Translations under genes and position numbers: made by a program
Source: an uncultured Pelagibacteraceae bacterium
GTDB lineage: Bacteria > Pseudomonadota > Alphaproteobacteria > Pelagibacterales > Pelagibacteraceae
Reading direction: 5' to 3'
NCBI GenBank assembly: GCA_902514605.1
Contig: CABXRL010000002.1
Location: 1-60,652 of the forward strand
Length of the DNA stretch: 60,652 nt
Notes under the pieces: model-generated
Seen by the model: the letters and a program-made list of their open reading frames with translations, nothing else
Told to the model about the DNA's origin: nothing
Database searches by the model: none
Shown: piece after piece, positions 8,568 to 17,788 of the stretch
Layout of the letters: each line of letters starts with the position of its first letter
How positions within the stretch are numbered: position 1 is the first letter of the stretch

Positions 8568-9316
8568 TAAGTTGATCTACCACCACTAATATCAAATACT
8601 GCTGCTGTTGAGAAAGTGTTTTCCTCAGATGAAAGCCAGCAAACTAATGAAGTAAATTCGTGAACCTCTAAAAATCTACCTCTTGGTACTTTTGATAGCA
8701 TTTTTTGAACATGTTCTTTGCTCATTTGATCAAGAATTCTTGTTTTGGCTCCTGCTGGAGTAACGGCATTTACAGCAATATTTTTTTCAGCTAGTTCCTT
8801 TCCAAGTGATTTGGTTAATCCAATAGTCCCCGCTTTTCCTGCACTATAAGCACTTGCATTGGCGTTACCATCTTTTCCAGCAACAGAGGCAACATTAACT
8901 ATTCTTCCATAATTGTTCTCAATCATATTTGGTACTATCGCTCTACAACAATTGAAAGTTCCAAATAAGTTAATTTCAACAATTTTATTCCACAATTCAA
9001 TGTCATATTTCCATAATGGAGTTGTTGGTCCCGTGATACCAGCGTTATTAATAAGTATATCTATTTTCGAGTTATCTAAAATTTTTGAAGTGGCTTTCTC
9101 GACATCTTTATAAATAGAAACATCAACAATATCTGAGCTGAGGTTGGCATCATTAATGTCTTTTTTTGTTTTATCTAAAAGTTTTTCATCAATATCCCAA
9201 ATTACTACTTTGGCACCAGAATTTAAAAATCTTTTAGCGATATCTAAGCCAAAACCTTGAGCTCCACCAGTAATCAAAGCAGTTCGATTTTCAAAATTAT
9301 ATTGAATCTTTGCCAT
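8564..9316 (-). CDS. Short-chain dehydrogenase/reductase (SDR)
   Basis: A classical 250-residue SDR that oxidises or reduces an alcohol/ketone with NAD(P). The cofactor motif TGGAQGFG is at 16-23, NNAG at 90-93, and the catalytic Ser144, Tyr157 and Lys161 (YSAGK) are present. An acidic residue after beta2 (VVIWDIDE) favours NAD. It is the last gene of a minus-strand run behind an NCS1 permease (9 bp) and a TRAP transporter, suggesting it acts on an imported compound. The substrate cannot be read from sequence. Confidence 0.93.
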   Translation of the reverse strand: MAKIQYNFENRTALITGGAQGFGLDIAKRFLNSGAKVVIWDIDEKLLDKTKKDINDANLSSDIVDVSIYKDVEKATSKILDNSKIDILINNAGITGPTTPLWKYDIELWNKIVEINLFGTFNCCRAIVPNMIENNYGRIVNVASVAGKDGNANASAYSAGKAGTIGLTKSLGKELAEKNIAVNAVTPAGAKTRILDQMSKEHVQKMLSKVPRGRFLEVHEFTSLVCWLSSEENTFSTAAVFDISGGRSTY

Positions 9317-9325
9317 TTTAATTAA

Positions 9326-10783
9326 TTAATCTTTTGCCAATAAATAATATACAAAAGCTGTAATAAATGCTCCTATAATCCACGAATAAGACTGTAAAAA
9401 CATTAAATTAGAGTTCCAAATTGTTGATGCAGAAAAAATAAAACCTAAAACTAGAGAGTAAACTGCTTTTAAATGCCAGCCCCCAGAATAATAATAAGAC
9501 CCATTTTTCTCTAACGAATAAATATCTTTATTGTTTAAATTGCTTTTTTTGATAACATAAAAATCACAAATCATAAGTCCAAATAACGGACCAAAAAAAG
9601 CTCCTAGGGTATCTATTATAGATAAAATTCCAATTTGGCTTAAAAAAATCAACCAAAATATTCCAAACAAAAAACCTATAAGTCCAATTGTATAGCTTGC
9701 ACCTTTTAGTGATATTGATGAAGGAATAAAATTTATCAATGTATATTGAGAGGGAATAAAATTAGCTACTAAATTAGTAGAGGCTGATGCAATAATGATA
9801 AAAATTAAAACCATGTTTGTAATCAAAAGATTATTAAGCTTACCAATTATATCAGTTGGGTTTGTTAGTATTCTAGATAAATTTTCTGGATCTTGTTTTA
9901 AAACAGCATCAACTCCTGTAACAATAAATAAAGCTAAGAACGAAAAAATAATTAAATTAACTATTAAACTTAAATTTCCTTTTTTTAATTCATTTTTATC
10001 TTTTACATAACGGGAAAAATCGCCGAAACTCAAAATCACTATTGAGAAGTAAGCAAAAACAGTTCCTGCTACAGTAATTAAAGGCAAAAGATTATTCTGA
10101 TCAATTATGTTTTTATAATTTACAGACTCCATAAAAGCATTAGAGGTAATTTTTACATCATTTAAAAATAAAATTAAAAAAAACATAAAAATCCCTAAAT
10201 AAACTGCTATAGCTGAAAATTTTATAATTTTTTTATTAAAAATCATACCAATACTAAATAAAGATACTTGAATCAAAATAGATAAAGTAATTGATATCCA
10301 ATCAATTATATTAAGACCCAAGAAGAAAATTAAAAAAATATCATAGTCTAATATTGATGGTTCAATTGAAAATATGATTATTCTAATTAAATAAACAAAT
10401 GCTTTAGATAAAAAATATGTTTGTATTCCAAACATAAAAATTCCCACTAAAGCTCTTATTAAACCAAAATATTTTGCACCTTTCACACCAAGAGAAGACC
10501 TCAATAAAACTATAAAGGGTAATCCGAACTTTTGGGAAGGTAAGCCAATCCAATATGAGAAAAAATAAACTAACAAAGAGCCTAATAATGTTCCAAAAAA
10601 AACAATAAATGTATTTAAATTATAAACAACATAAAGAGATGTAATAAGAGAAAATCCAATCACACTTTGTATATTTACACCCCAAAAGTAAAATAAATCT
10701 TTCCAATCCCAATTCTTTACACTTGGATTTACTGAAACTAAATCCCAGTTAATAAGATTTTTTTTTGATTCGAGTGGACTCAC
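9326..10783 (-). CDS. NCS1-family permease (nucleobase/cation symporter type)
   Basis: A 485-residue inner-membrane protein with about 12 hydrophobic segments. The NCS1 signature is near the start: NWDWKDLFYFWGVNIQSVIG, then GLPFIVLLRSSLGVKGAKY. Known NCS1 members carry cytosine, purines, uracil, allantoin, hydantoins or thiamine with H+ or Na+; specificity here is unknown. The ORF begins with GTG at 10783. It follows dctM by 25 bp and precedes the SDR by 9 bp, so it probably belongs to the TRAP transcript. Finding an NCS1 carrier in a TRAP operon is a little unusual. Confidence 0.85.
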   Translation of the reverse strand: MSPLESKKNLINWDLVSVNPSVKNWDWKDLFYFWGVNIQSVIGFSLITSLYVVYNLNTFIVFFGTLLGSLLVYFFSYWIGLPSQKFGLPFIVLLRSSLGVKGAKYFGLIRALVGIFMFGIQTYFLSKAFVYLIRIIIFSIEPSILDYDIFLIFFLGLNIIDWISITLSILIQVSLFSIGMIFNKKIIKFSAIAVYLGIFMFFLILFLNDVKITSNAFMESVNYKNIIDQNNLLPLITVAGTVFAYFSIVILSFGDFSRYVKDKNELKKGNLSLIVNLIIFSFLALFIVTGVDAVLKQDPENLSRILTNPTDIIGKLNNLLITNMVLIFIIIASASTNLVANFIPSQYTLINFIPSSISLKGASYTIGLIGFLFGIFWLIFLSQIGILSIIDTLGAFFGPLFGLMICDFYVIKKSNLNNKDIYSLEKNGSYYYSGGWHLKAVYSLVLGFIFSASTIWNSNLMFLQSYSWIIGAFITAFVYYLLAKD

Positions 10784-10808
10784 TTACACAATATAAATCT
10801 TATATTTA

Positions 10809-12143
10809 TTACTGTCCATATAAGAGAGTTGGTAACCAAAGCGCAATTTGTGGAAATATAATTATTAAAACTAAACCTATAACTTGTAAGACCATAAATT
10901 GCATCATTCCATAGTATATATCTTTAAGATCCCATTCAGGGACTACCCCTTTCAAAAAATAAGCAGATAAAGCAACTGGTGGGGATAGCCAGGCGGTTTG
11001 TAAATTCACAGCTACCAAGATTGCAAACCATGTTAAATTAAATCCTAAAGCTTCTACTAAAGGTAATATTATTGGAATAATTATCATTACAATGGGTACC
11101 CACTCCAAAGGCCAACCTAATAAAAAGATCATGACCATTATCATTGCTAAGATAAGATATTTGTTCATTTCTAAACCTAATAAAAATTCGGTGAGCAATG
11201 TAGGTGTTCCTAATCTTGCAAAAACAGCACCAAAAAAATTAGACGCTGCTACTAAGACCATTATTAAGGCTGTAATCTCCAAAGTTTTTACAAGAGCATC
11301 TTGTAATTTTGGAAGTGTTAATTTTTTATAAGCTAAAGATAGAAGTAGAGCCCCCATTGCACCGCAACCTGCTGCTTCAGTTGGGGTGGCAAATCCAAAT
11401 AAAATACTTCCTAAAGCAGCAAAAACTAAAGCAGCCGGAGGTACTAATCCAAGAAAAAATTCGACCCACACCTCCTTCATGCTAGCAGCTCTCATATCCT
11501 CCGGTAAAACTGGGCCTAATTTTGGATTAATCATACATCTTATTGTTGTATAGGCTGCATACAATGATGCTAAAAGAATTCCTGGAATTATAGCAGCTGC
11601 AAATAAATCAATTACAGGTATTTCCATAATAGGACCCATAACTACTAGCATTATACTTGGTGGAATTAAAATTCCTAAAGTTCCACCAGCTGTAATAGTT
11701 CCTGCAGCAAGCTTTACATCGTATCCAGATCTATTCATAGATTTTGCAGCCATTATTCCAAGTATGGTTACTGAAGCACCTACAATTCCAGTTGCTGCAG
11801 CAAATATCACTGAAACAAATAAAACTGCATAATAAAGAGATCCTTTAACCTTGGCTAACATTAGCTGAAAAGCTGAGAATAATCTTTCCATCAATCCAGC
11901 TTGTTCCATCATAATTCCCATGAAAACAAAAAGTGGGACAGCGGCAAGAGTTTGTTCGGTCATCACCATAGAAAATTGAAGAGTCATTAAATAAAAAACT
12001 AGCTTTCCAAAACCCAGGTAACCAAACACAAAGCCTAAGAATATTAAAGTAAATGAGATTGGAAAACCAACAAATATGGCAAATAACATTACTCCAACCA
12101 AAATGAATCCTAAAATTGCTGGATCCAAAAATTCAGCAATCAT
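10809..12143 (-). CDS. dctM: TRAP transporter large membrane subunit DctM
   Basis: A 444-residue DctM protein of the Na+-dependent tripartite TRAP system that imports organic acids. About 12 membrane segments are visible, with family landmarks PLFVFMGIMMEQAGL, ASVTILGIMAAKSM, GTLGILIPPSIMLVVMG, FGFATPTEAAGCGA and LSPPVALSAYFLKGV. Its ATG overlaps the dctQ stop by 4 nt (ATGA), so the two subunits are translationally coupled. Substrate is set by the binding protein upstream. Confidence 0.96.
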   Translation of the reverse strand: MIAEFLDPAILGFILVGVMLFAIFVGFPISFTLIFLGFVFGYLGFGKLVFYLMTLQFSMVMTEQTLAAVPLFVFMGIMMEQAGLMERLFSAFQLMLAKVKGSLYYAVLFVSVIFAAATGIVGASVTILGIMAAKSMNRSGYDVKLAAGTITAGGTLGILIPPSIMLVVMGPIMEIPVIDLFAAAIIPGILLASLYAAYTTIRCMINPKLGPVLPEDMRAASMKEVWVEFFLGLVPPAALVFAALGSILFGFATPTEAAGCGAMGALLLSLAYKKLTLPKLQDALVKTLEITALIMVLVAASNFFGAVFARLGTPTLLTEFLLGLEMNKYLILAMIMVMIFLLGWPLEWVPIVMIIIPIILPLVEALGFNLTWFAILVAVNLQTAWLSPPVALSAYFLKGVVPEWDLKDIYYGMMQFMVLQVIGLVLIIIFPQIALWLPTLLYGQ

Positions 12144-12754
12144 TTAGCTTCTCCGGGCCACTCACCTTTTTTTGCAGCCCAATAACTTTTTAATAACTCT
12201 GAAATACCCTGAATAAGTAAAAAAATGATACCAATTAATAAACAACTTTTAATAGGCCACATATAAGGCATCCAAGTAGTGTCCATACCTCTCTCTCCTC
12301 GCTGAATAGACTCGCCCACATATCCTATTGTCATGTAAAGAAAAACAATCAAGCCAGGGAAATAAAATAATAAATATAACCAGAAATCTATAGTGCCTTG
12401 TGTTTTTGTTTTAAAATTTCTGTATAAAAAATCAGCTCTTATATGAACTCCTCTAGAAAGTGCATATCCTGCACCAAGCATAAAAAGTGCACCATATAAA
12501 AATCTACTTATATCGTAAGCCCAAATTGTGGGTGCTAAAAATAATTTTCTTGCAAGAACCTCGTAGGTCATAGCAAAAATCAATGGTATCAATATCCAGC
12601 AAACTATATTTCCAACAATTTTACTAAATTTATCAATTTTAGTTATAGTTTTTGCCATCCAGGACGGCATATTTTCAGGCATTTTCTCTGAACCACCTCG
12701 CCTTTCGGCAATCATTTCATCTGATATATCTAATTTTGATGGTTCATCAGTCAT
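12140..12754 (-). CDS. dctQ: TRAP transporter small membrane subunit DctQ
   Basis: A 204-residue DctQ subunit with four hydrophobic segments. The family signature is EVLARKLFLAPTIWAYDISRF, then LGAGYALSRGVHIRADFLY. The N-terminal ~30 residues form a hydrophilic extension (DEPSKLDISDEMIAERRG) longer than in the smallest DctQ proteins. It sits between the binding-protein gene, separated by a strong hairpin, and dctM, which it overlaps by 4 nt. Confidence 0.95.
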   Translation of the reverse strand: MTDEPSKLDISDEMIAERRGGSEKMPENMPSWMAKTITKIDKFSKIVGNIVCWILIPLIFAMTYEVLARKLFLAPTIWAYDISRFLYGALFMLGAGYALSRGVHIRADFLYRNFKTKTQGTIDFWLYLLFYFPGLIVFLYMTIGYVGESIQRGERGMDTTWMPYMWPIKSCLLIGIIFLLIQGISELLKSYWAAKKGEWPGEAK

Positions 12755-12771
12755 AAAATTTTGAATAAAAA

Positions 12772-12802
12772 ATTAGAGCGAACTATAATAGTTCGCTCTA
12801 AT
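12772..12802 (-). terminator. Intrinsic terminator or attenuator between TRAP binding-protein gene and dctQM
   Basis: Two perfect 15-base arms (12772-12786 and 12788-12802) are separated by one base, so the practical loop is formed by the central AT bases. Read on the minus strand the stem is followed by TTTTTATTC. It lies 19 bp after the binding-protein stop and 17 bp before the dctQ start. A partial terminator here would give many binding proteins per membrane complex, a common arrangement in transporter operons. Confidence 0.8.
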
Positions 12803-12821
12803 AAAATAGATTAATTACTGA

Positions 12822-13916
12822 TTACTTTAATGTTGCTGCGTGAGCCATTCCTAGCTTCGCATTTGACATTTGTGCACCACTCCAAAAAGGAACAGCAACA
12901 TCTGCAAAGTTTTTCATTGAATCGTATACTTCTTTGAAAAATTTATTTTTCTCAGCATTTTTATTCAATGTTGCTTTAGCAGCAGCCATATACTCAACAA
13001 AGTAGTCTGATGGAGTATCTTCTAGTTTTACTCCATGCTTAGTAGTAAGTTCTTGTAAAGCTTTTCCATTTTCATAGATTCTGTAACTTAAAGATTTAGC
13101 TAATGAAGCATTAGCTGCAACTTCAAGAGACTTCTTCTCATGAGCACTCATAGCATTATAAGTTTTACCAGTAATATAAAAGTCAGCATTTACTACTACT
13201 TGGTGTAAACCTTGTAGATAATAATGCTTTAATACTTTTTGGAAACCAAATGTTAAGTCTGGTTTAGGGCAACACCATTCAGCGGCATCAATAGTCCCTG
13301 CTTCAAGAGCTGGTAAGATATCTCCACCACCCATTGCAACAGATGCTATACCAATGTCCTTGTAAGTTTGTCCTGGAATTCCTGGAGGAGTTCTGAATTT
13401 ATATTTTCTAAAGTCAGCCATATCTTTAATTGGTTTTGGAAACCAACCTAAAGCCTCTGGTCCAACTGGTTGAAGCATAAATCCTTTGATGTCTCTTCCC
13501 ATTTCTTTCCAAAGTTGGTCGTATAATTCTTTACCACCACCATATTGAAACCATGATAGAAACGCTAAGTTATCGATACCAACACCACCACCAGCAACTG
13601 GCGAACCAAATAACATTGCAGCAGGGTGATCACCTGACCAATAGTGAGTCCATGCGAATCCACAATCAATCAAACCTTTATCAACAGCATCAAGAGTTTC
13701 TTTAACTCCTACAACTGCACCAGCTGGTAAAATTTCAAATTTTAACGAGCCTGACGTAAGTGTTGTTACTGTATCAGTAAAGTCCTTTAACATTTTAACT
13801 TCATCAGCTTTAGTGTTAAGAACGGTCTGACACTTAAGTGTTTTTGCGGCATTAGCACTAGATGCAAATCCAAGCACTAAAATGGTCGCAAACAACATTG
13901 AAATGATTTTTTTCAT
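12822..13916 (-). CDS. TRAP transporter substrate-binding protein (DctP family, TakP-like)
   Basis: A 364-residue periplasmic receptor for the TRAP system. The signal peptide ends near ANA/AK (residues 23-24). The ligand-carboxylate Arg is in KFRTPPG (Arg175), followed by GGGDILPALEAGTIDAAEW, a pattern close to 2-oxoacid-binding TakP and related DctP7 proteins. A monocarboxylate or 2-oxo acid ligand is an inference from that likeness. A clear ribosome site (AGAGGAATA) precedes the ATG. It heads the run dctP-dctQ-dctM-NCS1-SDR and is divergent from the GMC oxidoreductase gene. Confidence 0.93.
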   Translation of the reverse strand: MKKIISMLFATILVLGFASSANAAKTLKCQTVLNTKADEVKMLKDFTDTVTTLTSGSLKFEILPAGAVVGVKETLDAVDKGLIDCGFAWTHYWSGDHPAAMLFGSPVAGGGVGIDNLAFLSWFQYGGGKELYDQLWKEMGRDIKGFMLQPVGPEALGWFPKPIKDMADFRKYKFRTPPGIPGQTYKDIGIASVAMGGGDILPALEAGTIDAAEWCCPKPDLTFGFQKVLKHYYLQGLHQVVVNADFYITGKTYNAMSAHEKKSLEVAANASLAKSLSYRIYENGKALQELTTKHGVKLEDTPSDYFVEYMAAAKATLNKNAEKNKFFKEVYDSMKNFADVAVPFWSGAQMSNAKLGMAHAATLK

Positions 13917-13931
13917 TATTATTCCTCTTGT

Positions 13932-13947
13932 TTGTTAAATTTAACAA
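13932..13947. promoter_or_regulatory. 16-bp perfect palindrome upstream of TRAP operon
   Basis: TTGTTAAATTTAACAA reads identically on both strands and lies 15 bp upstream of the TRAP binding-protein start, inside the 124-bp divergent spacer. Its position suits an operator overlapping the promoter or leader. No regulator gene is adjacent, and AT-rich palindromes arise by chance more often in this genome, so confidence is moderate. Confidence 0.4.
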
Positions 13948-14040
13948 GTTAATACAATCAGAAAAACAAAGCTGACACAAGTGACAATTGAGTGATTTAA
14001 GTATAAATGATAATAATTGAAAATATCTATTCAACTATAA

Positions 14041-15636
14041 ATGGAAAACTTTGACTATATAATTATCGGTGCTGGTTCAGCTGGATGTGTTTTAGCTAAT
14101 AGACTTTCTGAAAATCCAAAAAATAAAATTTTATTAATTGAGGCTGGAGGTAAAGATACTAATCCGTGGATTCATATTCCTGTTGGATATTACAAAACAA
14201 TGCACAACCCAAAAGTAGACTGGTGTTACAATACTGAACCAGATGAGACAATGGCCAATAGATCAATACCTTATCCTAGAGGTAAAACATTAGGAGGGAG
14301 CTCATCAATAAATGGACTTTTATATATAAGAGGTCAGGAACAAGATTATGATATTTGGAGACAACTAGGAAATAGAGGATGGGGTTGGAAAGAGGTTCTG
14401 CCATATTTTATTAAATCTGAAAATCAAGAAAGAGGTAAGGATGAATTTCATGGAATTGGTGGACCATTATCTGTTTCTGACACAAGGATAAAATTAGACT
14501 TATTAGAAAAATTTATGGATGCATCTGAAGAGAAAGGAATTCCTAGAGTTAAAGATTTTAACATGGGTAATAATTTTGGATGTGGTTATTTTCAGGTAAC
14601 CGAAAAAAATGGATTGAGATGTAGTGCTGCCGTTGGATATTTAAACCCAATAAAAAAAAGAGGGAATTTAAAAGTTGAAACCAATTGCCATGTAAAAAAA
14701 ATTAATTTTGATGGAACTAAAGCTGTAAGTGTATCGTTTTGGAAAAATGACAATTTAATAGAAGTAAAGGCAAATAAAGAAATCTTATTAAGCGCTGGTT
14801 CAATTGGGTCTACACAAATTTTACAAACTTCTGGCATAGGTAATGGTAATAAATTGTCTAATCTAGGCATCAAACTAATTAAAGAATTAAAAGGCGTAGG
14901 TCAAAATTTGCAAGATCATTTAATGTTTAGACCTGTCTATAAAATTAAAAATATAAAGTCTTTAAATAAAAAAATTAATAGTTTATTTGGAAATTTATTA
15001 ATTGGTTTAGAATTTGTTTTTAATAGATCAGGACCAATGACAATGGGAGCAAGTCAACTTTGTTTGTTTGCTAAAAGTGACAGTTCAAGAGAAACTCCTA
15101 ATTTACAGTTTCATGTTCAACCAATAAGTACTGATAAGTTGGGGGGCGCTGCATTACATGATTTTCACGCTTTTACTCCTACTGTTGCAAATATAAGACC
15201 AACTAGTCGTGGTGAAATTAATATAGTTAGTGCAGATAGTAGAGAAAAACCGAAAATAAAAATGAACTATTTATCAACTGATGAGGATAGAAAAGTTGCA
15301 GCTGATGGACTTAGATTAGTTAGAAGTATTGTTTTTGAAAGTGAAGCATTTAAAAAGTATCATCCAGAAGAATTAAGACCAGGACCAAAATTTCAATCTG
15401 ATGAGGAGCTAGTTCAAGAAGGTAGTAAATTTACCCAAACTATTTTTCATCCAGTGGGCACTTGTAAAATGGGTAATGATGAAAATGCAGTTGTTAATGA
15501 TGAATTAAAAGTTCATGGACTACAAAATTTAAGAATAATTGATGCCTCAATAATGCCAAATATAACTTCAGGTAACACCAATGCACCCACAATAATGATT
15601 GCCGAAAAAGGTGCAGATATGATACTTAGGAGTTAA
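14041..15636 (+). CDS. GMC-family FAD oxidoreductase (choline/alcohol dehydrogenase-like)
   Basis: A 531-residue flavoprotein of the glucose-methanol-choline family that oxidises an alcohol to an aldehyde or acid. The FAD dinucleotide motif GAGSAG is at 10-15, GMC signature 1 is in YPRGKTLGGSSSINGLLYIRG, and signature 2 is in LSAGSIGSTQILQTSGIG. The catalytic pair is His470 (FHPVGTCKMG) and Asn512 (SGNTNAP). It resembles BetA in length, but choline specificity is not proven. It opens a plus-strand run whose next gene overlaps its stop by 1 nt, and it is divergent from the TRAP operon, so it may oxidise the imported substrate. Confidence 0.92.
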   Translation: MENFDYIIIGAGSAGCVLANRLSENPKNKILLIEAGGKDTNPWIHIPVGYYKTMHNPKVDWCYNTEPDETMANRSIPYPRGKTLGGSSSINGLLYIRGQEQDYDIWRQLGNRGWGWKEVLPYFIKSENQERGKDEFHGIGGPLSVSDTRIKLDLLEKFMDASEEKGIPRVKDFNMGNNFGCGYFQVTEKNGLRCSAAVGYLNPIKKRGNLKVETNCHVKKINFDGTKAVSVSFWKNDNLIEVKANKEILLSAGSIGSTQILQTSGIGNGNKLSNLGIKLIKELKGVGQNLQDHLMFRPVYKIKNIKSLNKKINSLFGNLLIGLEFVFNRSGPMTMGASQLCLFAKSDSSRETPNLQFHVQPISTDKLGGAALHDFHAFTPTVANIRPTSRGEINIVSADSREKPKIKMNYLSTDEDRKVAADGLRLVRSIVFESEAFKKYHPEELRPGPKFQSDEELVQEGSKFTQTIFHPVGTCKMGNDENAVVNDELKVHGLQNLRIIDASIMPNITSGNTNAPTIMIAEKGADMILRS

Positions 15637-16229
15637 TGTTTGTTGATATATTTTCCCCAGAGCAAATAGCAATATTAACACAAATTATATTTATTGATCT
15701 AGTATTAGCTGGTGACAATGCAATAATAATTGGGATGGTAGCCTCAAAGTTTCCATTAGAACAAAGAAAAAAAATAATTTTCTGGGGTATTGGTGGTGCT
15801 GTCATTTTAAGAATAATTTTAACTTTATTTACTGCTTATCTTTTACAAATTACGGGCTTAAGATTAATTGGAGGTATTCTACTTCTCTATATTGTCTACA
15901 AATTATACAAAGATGTTATTTCAGACTTAAATAATGAAAAGGATATAAAAGTTGATAATTCAAGCTTTTTAAAAGCAATTTGGACTATTTTGCTTGCAGA
16001 TTTTACAATGAGTTTGGATAATGTATTAGGTGTAGCTGGAGCTGCAGGTGATCATTATGCATTATTAGTTTTTGGTTTAGTTTTATCAATAATTTTAATG
16101 GCTACTGCTGCTACTTTAATATCTAGTTGGATAAAGAAATATAAATGGATAGCTTGGGCTGGTTTATTAGCAATTTTAGTTGTTGCTATTGAGTTAATTT
16201 ACACTGATATTAAAATAATAATTTTATAA
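15636..16229 (+). CDS. TerC/YjbE family integral membrane protein
   Basis: A 197-residue membrane protein with about six or seven helices. The TerC repeats are visible as FIDLVLAGDNAIIIGMVA (Asp21, Asp27) and ADFTMSLDNVLGVAGAAGDH (Asp122, Asp128). TerC-family proteins have been tied to tellurite resistance and to manganese export during metalation of exported proteins. It overlaps both neighbours by one base (GMC stop, SDR start), so it is co-transcribed with them, though no functional link is obvious. Confidence 0.92.
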   Translation: MFVDIFSPEQIAILTQIIFIDLVLAGDNAIIIGMVASKFPLEQRKKIIFWGIGGAVILRIILTLFTAYLLQITGLRLIGGILLLYIVYKLYKDVISDLNNEKDIKVDNSSFLKAIWTILLADFTMSLDNVLGVAGAAGDHYALLVFGLVLSIILMATAATLISSWIKKYKWIAWAGLLAILVVAIELIYTDIKIIIL

Positions 16230-16996
16230 TGTTTTTAAAAAAATATAATCTTAAAAATAAAACTGCCATTGTTACAGGAGCGGGTAAAGGAATTGGTCGT
16301 GCCTGTGCGATAGCCTTAGCCGAAGCAGGTGCAAATCTTGTAATAATCAGTAGAACAAAGAAAGATCTTCATCAAGTTTCAAAAGTAATCAAAAAACTAA
16401 AAGTAAAATGTAAATCCTATGTTTGTGACATTACAAATTATAATCAAATAAAAGACATTATTAATAAACAAACCAAGATTGATATATTAGTAAATAACGC
16501 AGGGAACAATATTCCTGAACACTTTACAAAAGTAAAAACTAAAAATATGGAGTATTTGGTGAAAATTAATACTATTGCAACCTTTAACCTTGCACAACTA
16601 TGTGCGCTGAAAATGCTTAAGTCAAAGAATAGAAAAAAAAGTGGCGGTGCTATTGTTAATATGTCATCGCAGATGGGACATGTTGGTGGTCCAATTAGAA
16701 GTGTTTACAACATGACCAAATTTGGTTTAGAGGGTCTAACTAAAGGTATGTCGATAGACCTTGCAAAATACAATATTAGAGTTAACACAGTTTGTCCTAC
16801 TTTTGTTGTAACTCCAATGACAAAAAAATTTTTTAAAGATAAAAAATTTATAAAAGAGGTTTTGGGAAATATTCCTCTCGGTAGATTTGCTGAGCTATCT
16901 GATGTGGCAACAGCTGTTGTTTATCTTGCCTCGGATGCTGCATCTATGATTACTGGAACTTCATTATTGGTTGATGGTGGATGGACAGCAAAATAA
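16229..16996 (+). CDS. Short-chain dehydrogenase/reductase (SDR)
   Basis: A 255-residue classical SDR. TGAGKGIG is at 16-23, LVNNAGNN follows in mid-protein, then NMSSQMG with the catalytic Ser, YNMTK with the Tyr/Lys pair, and a closing GTSLLVDGGW typical of FabG/gluconate 5-dehydrogenase-like enzymes. Probably NAD(P)-dependent; substrate unknown. It lies in the GMC-TerC-SDR-M23-hydratase run, overlapping the next gene by 16 nt. Confidence 0.93.
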   Translation: MFLKKYNLKNKTAIVTGAGKGIGRACAIALAEAGANLVIISRTKKDLHQVSKVIKKLKVKCKSYVCDITNYNQIKDIINKQTKIDILVNNAGNNIPEHFTKVKTKNMEYLVKINTIATFNLAQLCALKMLKSKNRKKSGGAIVNMSSQMGHVGGPIRSVYNMTKFGLEGLTKGMSIDLAKYNIRVNTVCPTFVVTPMTKKFFKDKKFIKEVLGNIPLGRFAELSDVATAVVYLASDAASMITGTSLLVDGGWTAK

Positions 16997-17784
16997 TATT
17001 TAAGTTATTTTTTTTTATATTTTTTTTTCAGACATTAAATCTAGAAGCTATTGAATTTAAAGGAAAATTCTTACAAGGTCATTATATTATTGGTGTTACA
17101 GACCCATCAGCCAAAATAATCATAGATAAAAAAAAAGTAAAAGTTTCAAAAGATGGTTTTTTTGTTTTTGGATTAGATAGGGATAGAAAATTTGATGTAA
17201 CTATCACAAAAGATCTTAATGGAAAAAAGGAAACAATAGTAAAAAAAATTTTAAAAAGAAAATATAATATTCAAAGAATAAACGGGTTGCCTGAAAGTAA
17301 AGTAACACCTCCTGAAACAGTTTATAAAAGAATAAAAGAAGAAAATAATAAGATTGGACAGGCACGTTCAATCAACTCAAATTTACCTTTTTTTAAAAAT
17401 CAATTTATAATGCCAGTTGAGGGAATCATTAGTGGAATTTATGGTAGTCAAAGAATTTTAAATGGGAAACCTAAGTGGCCCCATTATGGAATTGATATTG
17501 CCGCTAAAAGAGGGACAATGATTAAGTCTTCTGGATCAGGTACAGTAACAATGGCGGAGGATGACCTATATTATACTGGAGGTACGATTATAATGGATCA
17601 TGGTCATGGAATATCAACAATCTACTCTCATCTTGAAAATGTATTAGTTTCTGTTGGAGATAAAATAAATCAAGGTGATATAATTGGCACAGTCGGTTCA
17701 ACTGGTAGATCTACGGGACCTCATTTAGATTTTAGAATTAATTGGTTTCAGACTAGACTCGATCCTATGTCAGTATTAAACTAA
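16981..17784 (+). CDS. Periplasmic M23 (LytM-type) metallopeptidase
   Basis: A 267-residue exported protein starting with a signal peptide (MDSKIIFKLFFFIFFFQTLN). The C-terminal M23 domain carries HYGIDIA (zinc His and Asp), HGHGISTIYSHLE (catalytic His) and GPHLDFRI (third zinc His). All metal ligands are present, so it is probably an active peptidoglycan endopeptidase rather than an EnvC-like degenerate activator. The N-terminal ~120 residues form a beta-rich domain. Its start lies inside the SDR gene (16-nt overlap). Confidence 0.92.
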   Translation: MDSKIIFKLFFFIFFFQTLNLEAIEFKGKFLQGHYIIGVTDPSAKIIIDKKKVKVSKDGFFVFGLDRDRKFDVTITKDLNGKKETIVKKILKRKYNIQRINGLPESKVTPPETVYKRIKEENNKIGQARSINSNLPFFKNQFIMPVEGIISGIYGSQRILNGKPKWPHYGIDIAAKRGTMIKSSGSGTVTMAEDDLYYTGGTIIMDHGHGISTIYSHLENVLVSVGDKINQGDIIGTVGSTGRSTGPHLDFRINWFQTRLDPMSVLN

Positions 17785-17788
17785 AATT

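Noticed and set aside
14592..14873. 93-residue frame antisense to the GMC oxidoreductase
   Set aside because: Shadow of a well-supported flavoprotein gene; no features of its own.
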